The position numbers were made by a program, and so were the translations under genes. Below, in pieces: positions 61,890-64,000 of a stretch of DNA of 64,000 nucleotides. The notes beneath the pieces were generated by a model. The model was not told the DNA's origin. It searched no databases and worked only from the letters and a program-made list of their open reading frames with translations. The stretch lies in assembly GCF_001559865.1 (NCBI RefSeq), contig NZ_LOHE01000037.1, positions 186,001 to 250,000 on the forward strand, in the 5' to 3' direction. This DNA is from Abyssisolibacter fermentans (lineage in GTDB: Bacteria; Bacillota; Clostridia; Tissierellales; MCWD3). The first letter of the stretch is position 1, and each line of letters opens with the position of its first letter.

Positions 61890-62462
61890 ATGGACGAGAA
61901 AGCAATTATAAGGATAGATATGTTAAAGAAAAGAAGAAATATGACAAAAGAAGAAGTAGCTTTCAATAGCGATAGAATAAAAACTATGTTAACTGAAATG
62001 AATATTATAAAAAAAAGTAAGACTATTATGCTATATTTAAGCTTTGGTAATGAGGTTAATACTTTTAGTTTACTAGAATGGTGTATTAAAAATAATAAGA
62101 AAGTAGTAGTACCATATTGTATAGAGAAAGAAAAGAAGATTATTCCAAGCGAAATAAGGAATGTTGATGAAGATTTAACGAAAAGTCCATTAGGATTTTT
62201 GCAACCTAAGCTTGATAAGTTAAAAGAAGTACCTGTTTTAGATATTGATTTAGTAATTGTTCCAGGAGTTGTATTTGATATAAAAGGAAATCGAATTGGA
62301 TTTGGCGGAGGATACTATGATAGATTTCTTAACAGAGCTTTAAATGCTACATCTATTGCTGTATGTCATGATTATCAATTACTAGGAGAAGTACCAAAGG
62401 ATAAATATGATGTACCAATGAATCAAATTGTTACAGAAAAAAAGAAGGTAACAATATATTAA
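61890..62462 (+). CDS. 5-formyltetrahydrofolate cyclo-ligase
   Basis: 190 residues from ATG 61890 (TAGGAGGGGTCTC site). It converts 5-formyl-THF with ATP to 5,10-methenyl-THF, salvaging a storage folate into the one-carbon pool. Motifs: MLKKRRNMTKEEVAFNSDRI near the N-terminus, LYLSFGNEVNTFSLLE, VPGVVFDIKGNRIGFGGGYYDRFL (ATP/substrate loop, quoted in part: GNRIGFGGGYYDRF) and ICHDYQ-like AVCHDYQL. Neighbours folT and cooS fit a folate/C1 theme. Confidence 0.93.
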   Translation: MDEKAIIRIDMLKKRRNMTKEEVAFNSDRIKTMLTEMNIIKKSKTIMLYLSFGNEVNTFSLLEWCIKNNKKVVVPYCIEKEKKIIPSEIRNVDEDLTKSPLGFLQPKLDKLKEVPVLDIDLVIVPGVVFDIKGNRIGFGGGYYDRFLNRALNATSIAVCHDYQLLGEVPKDKYDVPMNQIVTEKKKVTIY

Positions 62463-62532
62463 AATCGTATATTGTTATGATATAAATTGATTATTTTAGA
62501 ATATATAGGCTTCTAATAGAAAGGAGGAGTAT

Positions 62533-63321
62533 ATGAACGGTCAAGTAGCAAGAAGAAAATTAGGGTATAGATTATTTACTACAAAAGTACTAGTTAGTGC
62601 AAGTATTTTAACAGCTATAAGCATTATATTATCAAGATTTTTAGGCGTTATTATACCAATAGCAGGTCTTCCGGCACAAAAAATTACTTTCGGAGCAATA
62701 CCTATTGCGATTGTTGGTATAGTTTTTGGTCCTATAGCAGGAATATTATCAGGAATAGTATCAGATTTAGTAGGATTTTTAATTAATCCTATGGGTGGAA
62801 TGTATTTTCCAGGTTTTACAGTAAGTGCAGCTTTAAGTGGAGCTATACCTGGAATTGTATACAAAATACTTAAACAAAAAAAATTCAATTTTAAAAAGAT
62901 TAACTTTAATATAATCAATTCATTAATGATAATATTTATGGCAGCAGGTGTAATTAAAGGTCTTCAGCTAAAAGGATTGCTAATTTTTTCCAAAGGAAGT
63001 GTTTACTATGGAGGAGGTGAGCTATCCAAAGGATATATAATAGCTTTCATAGCATTAACATTAGCATATATAGTAATCCCAGCAATAATAAAAAGAAAAT
63101 ATAATGAAGAAGATTCATTATACTCAATTGACAAAATATTATTTATAACTACATTATGTTATTTAACAATTTCTATAGTATTAAATACTTTTTGGTTATC
63201 GATATTATTCAATAAAGGATTTATGATATTTTTACCAACAAGAATTATTTTTAGCTTTGTTATAATACCATTAAATACGATTGTATTATATACAATGACT
63301 AAGTTAATTAAATATATTTAA
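62533..63321 (+). CDS. folT: Folate ECF transporter S component FolT
   Basis: 262 residues, site AAAGGAGGAG. About six TM spans. LSRFLGVIIPIAGLPAQKIT and FGAIPIAIVGIVFGPIAGIL, SGIVSDLVGFLINPMGGMYF and FPGFTVSAALSGAIPGIVY are typical of FolT/ECF S components, which bind folates and work with the shared EcfA-A'-T module encoded elsewhere. It is longer than usual (about 170-200) because of a loop of about 60 residues (near 118-175) after the third helix. Adjacent cyclo-ligase supports folate as the substrate. Confidence 0.88.
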   Translation: MNGQVARRKLGYRLFTTKVLVSASILTAISIILSRFLGVIIPIAGLPAQKITFGAIPIAIVGIVFGPIAGILSGIVSDLVGFLINPMGGMYFPGFTVSAALSGAIPGIVYKILKQKKFNFKKINFNIINSLMIIFMAAGVIKGLQLKGLLIFSKGSVYYGGGELSKGYIIAFIALTLAYIVIPAIIKRKYNEEDSLYSIDKILFITTLCYLTISIVLNTFWLSILFNKGFMIFLPTRIIFSFVIIPLNTIVLYTMTKLIKYI

Positions 63322-63681
63322 GATGAAGTATATTCAGTGAAACGTTACAATGTTAAATAATTAACTATTAAATAATAATTATTTAAACTCATTAATAAAG
63401 TTAAAGTTAAGGATAAATATGTTTCAGTAGATATAAATTAGTACAGAATGTATCATTGATTTTAAATTAATTTTAGCAAATTATAATGGATTTATAAGTG
63501 TTATAAAAAACATTTTATAAATAAAATTCAAAGATGATTAGATTCACAAAAAATATTTAAAGTAATAATTTTTCATAAGAAATAATGGCTTTTTTTAGGA
63601 ATGTACGTTATAATAATAACGAACAATGTATACAATAAACAGCATACAAAAAGCGAATAAATTGGATAGGGGGAGTTATTT
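63322..63681. other. Leader region of cooS
   Basis: AT-rich, no gene. TATAAT at 63609-63614 is a possible -10 box without a good -35. GATAGGGGGAGTTATTT gives the ribosome site for cooS. Confidence 0.45.
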
Positions 63682-64000
63682 GTGGAAAATAAGCATTCAA
63701 TAGATAATGCATCAGAAAAACTTATTGAAAAAGCTAAACAAGATAGTGTAGAAACAATTTGGGATAGGAAAGTTGCTATGAAGACACCTTGTGGATTCGG
63801 TGAGAGAGGTGTTTGTTGTAGAATATGTGCAATGGGTCCATGTAGAATAAGTCCAATAGCTGGAAAAGGAGCTCAAAGAGGTCTTTGTGGAGCTACAGCC
63901 GATGTGATTGTTGCAAGAAATTTTGCTAGAATGGTTGCAGGAGGAAGTGCTGCACACTCTGATCATGCTAGAAGTATAGCACATGTTCTTCATATGGCTA
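63682..64000 (+). CDS. cooS: Carbon monoxide dehydrogenase, catalytic subunit (3' end cut)
   Basis: 106 residues visible from GTG 63682. After a short helical start come KTPCGFGERGVCCRICAMGP, then CRISPIAGKGAQRGLCGATA: the Cys set for clusters D and B at the N-terminus of the Ni-[4Fe-4S] CODH CooS/AcsA family, followed by VARNFARMVAGGSAAHSDHA. The enzyme interconverts CO and CO2 with ferredoxin. Whether it belongs to an acetyl-CoA synthase operon or a stand-alone CODH cannot be seen, as the gene leaves the window. Confidence 0.95.
   Translation, partial: MENKHSIDNASEKLIEKAKQDSVETIWDRKVAMKTPCGFGERGVCCRICAMGPCRISPIAGKGAQRGLCGATADVIVARNFARMVAGGSAAHSDHARSIAHVLHMA

Noticed and set aside
62541-62918. 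125-codon minus-strand frame within folT
   Set aside because: Mirror of the hydrophobic folT helices; no start signal.

Overview
The window comes from a very AT-rich, low-GC Gram-positive anaerobe of the class Clostridia. This rests on AAGGAGG-type ribosome sites, frequent TTG/GTG starts, a [4Fe-4S] two-subunit L-serine dehydratase, an S-layer homology protein, DUF5702-like and DUF6382-like pilus proteins, and the start of a Ni-Fe carbon monoxide dehydrogenase at the right edge. No rRNA, tRNA, CRISPR array or intact mobile element was recognised.

Layout. (1) 1-3.7 kb: a tandem family of about ten very short genes for Lys-rich-leader peptides with an invariant C-x-C-x-C core. Six are readable, one is frameshifted in an A8 run, and three are decayed. 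An IS3-family remnant lies among them. They look like RiPP precursors close to the clostridial CLI_3235-type Cys-rich peptides, but no maturase is in view. (2) 4-12.5 kb: a PLP C-S lyase-like enzyme, a flavodoxin-like protein, a LysE-type exporter, a two-component system followed by a NapH-like ferredoxin membrane protein and its partner, a copper-amine-oxidase-N-domain secreted protein, and a 267-bp duplicated gene end. (3) 12.7-39.6 kb: a 27-kb, almost entirely co-directional Tad-like (type IVc) pilus locus in two modules. Module A has TadZ/A/B/C, a 59-aa Flp pilin, two TadE-like pseudopilins, a DUF5702-like protein and two A24 prepilin peptidases. Module B has ParA-like proteins lacking the P-loop lysine, a SAF/CpaB-like protein, a second CpaF-type ATPase, a long platform protein, a second pilin-like protein, three small anchored proteins, an SLH protein and a 1117-aa secreted protein. 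I read the whole as a surface fibre or secretion machine docked to the S-layer. (4) 39.7-53.3 kb: housekeeping and accessory genes (alpha/beta hydrolase, FUSC-like, YetF-like, two radical SAM enzymes, tandem-PrcB protein, GGDEF/HD-GYP sensor, sdaAB-sdaAA, macro domain, CPBP protease, AmmeMemoRadiSam B-A fusion). (5) 53.5-54.7 kb: a second cluster of tiny genes. Four or five share a C-terminal signature D-x-G-(L/M)-x-E-Y-x-K-(L/I)-E-(Y/F)-(R/K), each with a strong ribosome site or terminator; I know no family for them. (6) 55-60.8 kb: a sigma-54 activator, a near-perfect -24/-12 promoter, then an MFS transporter, a second MalY/PatB-type lyase and an NhaC antiporter. (7) 61.9-64 kb: 5-formyl-THF cyclo-ligase, FolT and the first 319 bases of cooS, a folate/one-carbon/CO group.

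The most notable observations are the two unexplained micro-peptide families, module B of the pilus locus with its lysine-less ATPases, and an in-frame TGA exactly at a conserved CxxC cysteine of a pseudopilin tail (22156-22158), followed by a short hairpin of the kind seen in bacterial SECIS elements. That TGA is either a fresh nonsense mutation or a selenocysteine codon.
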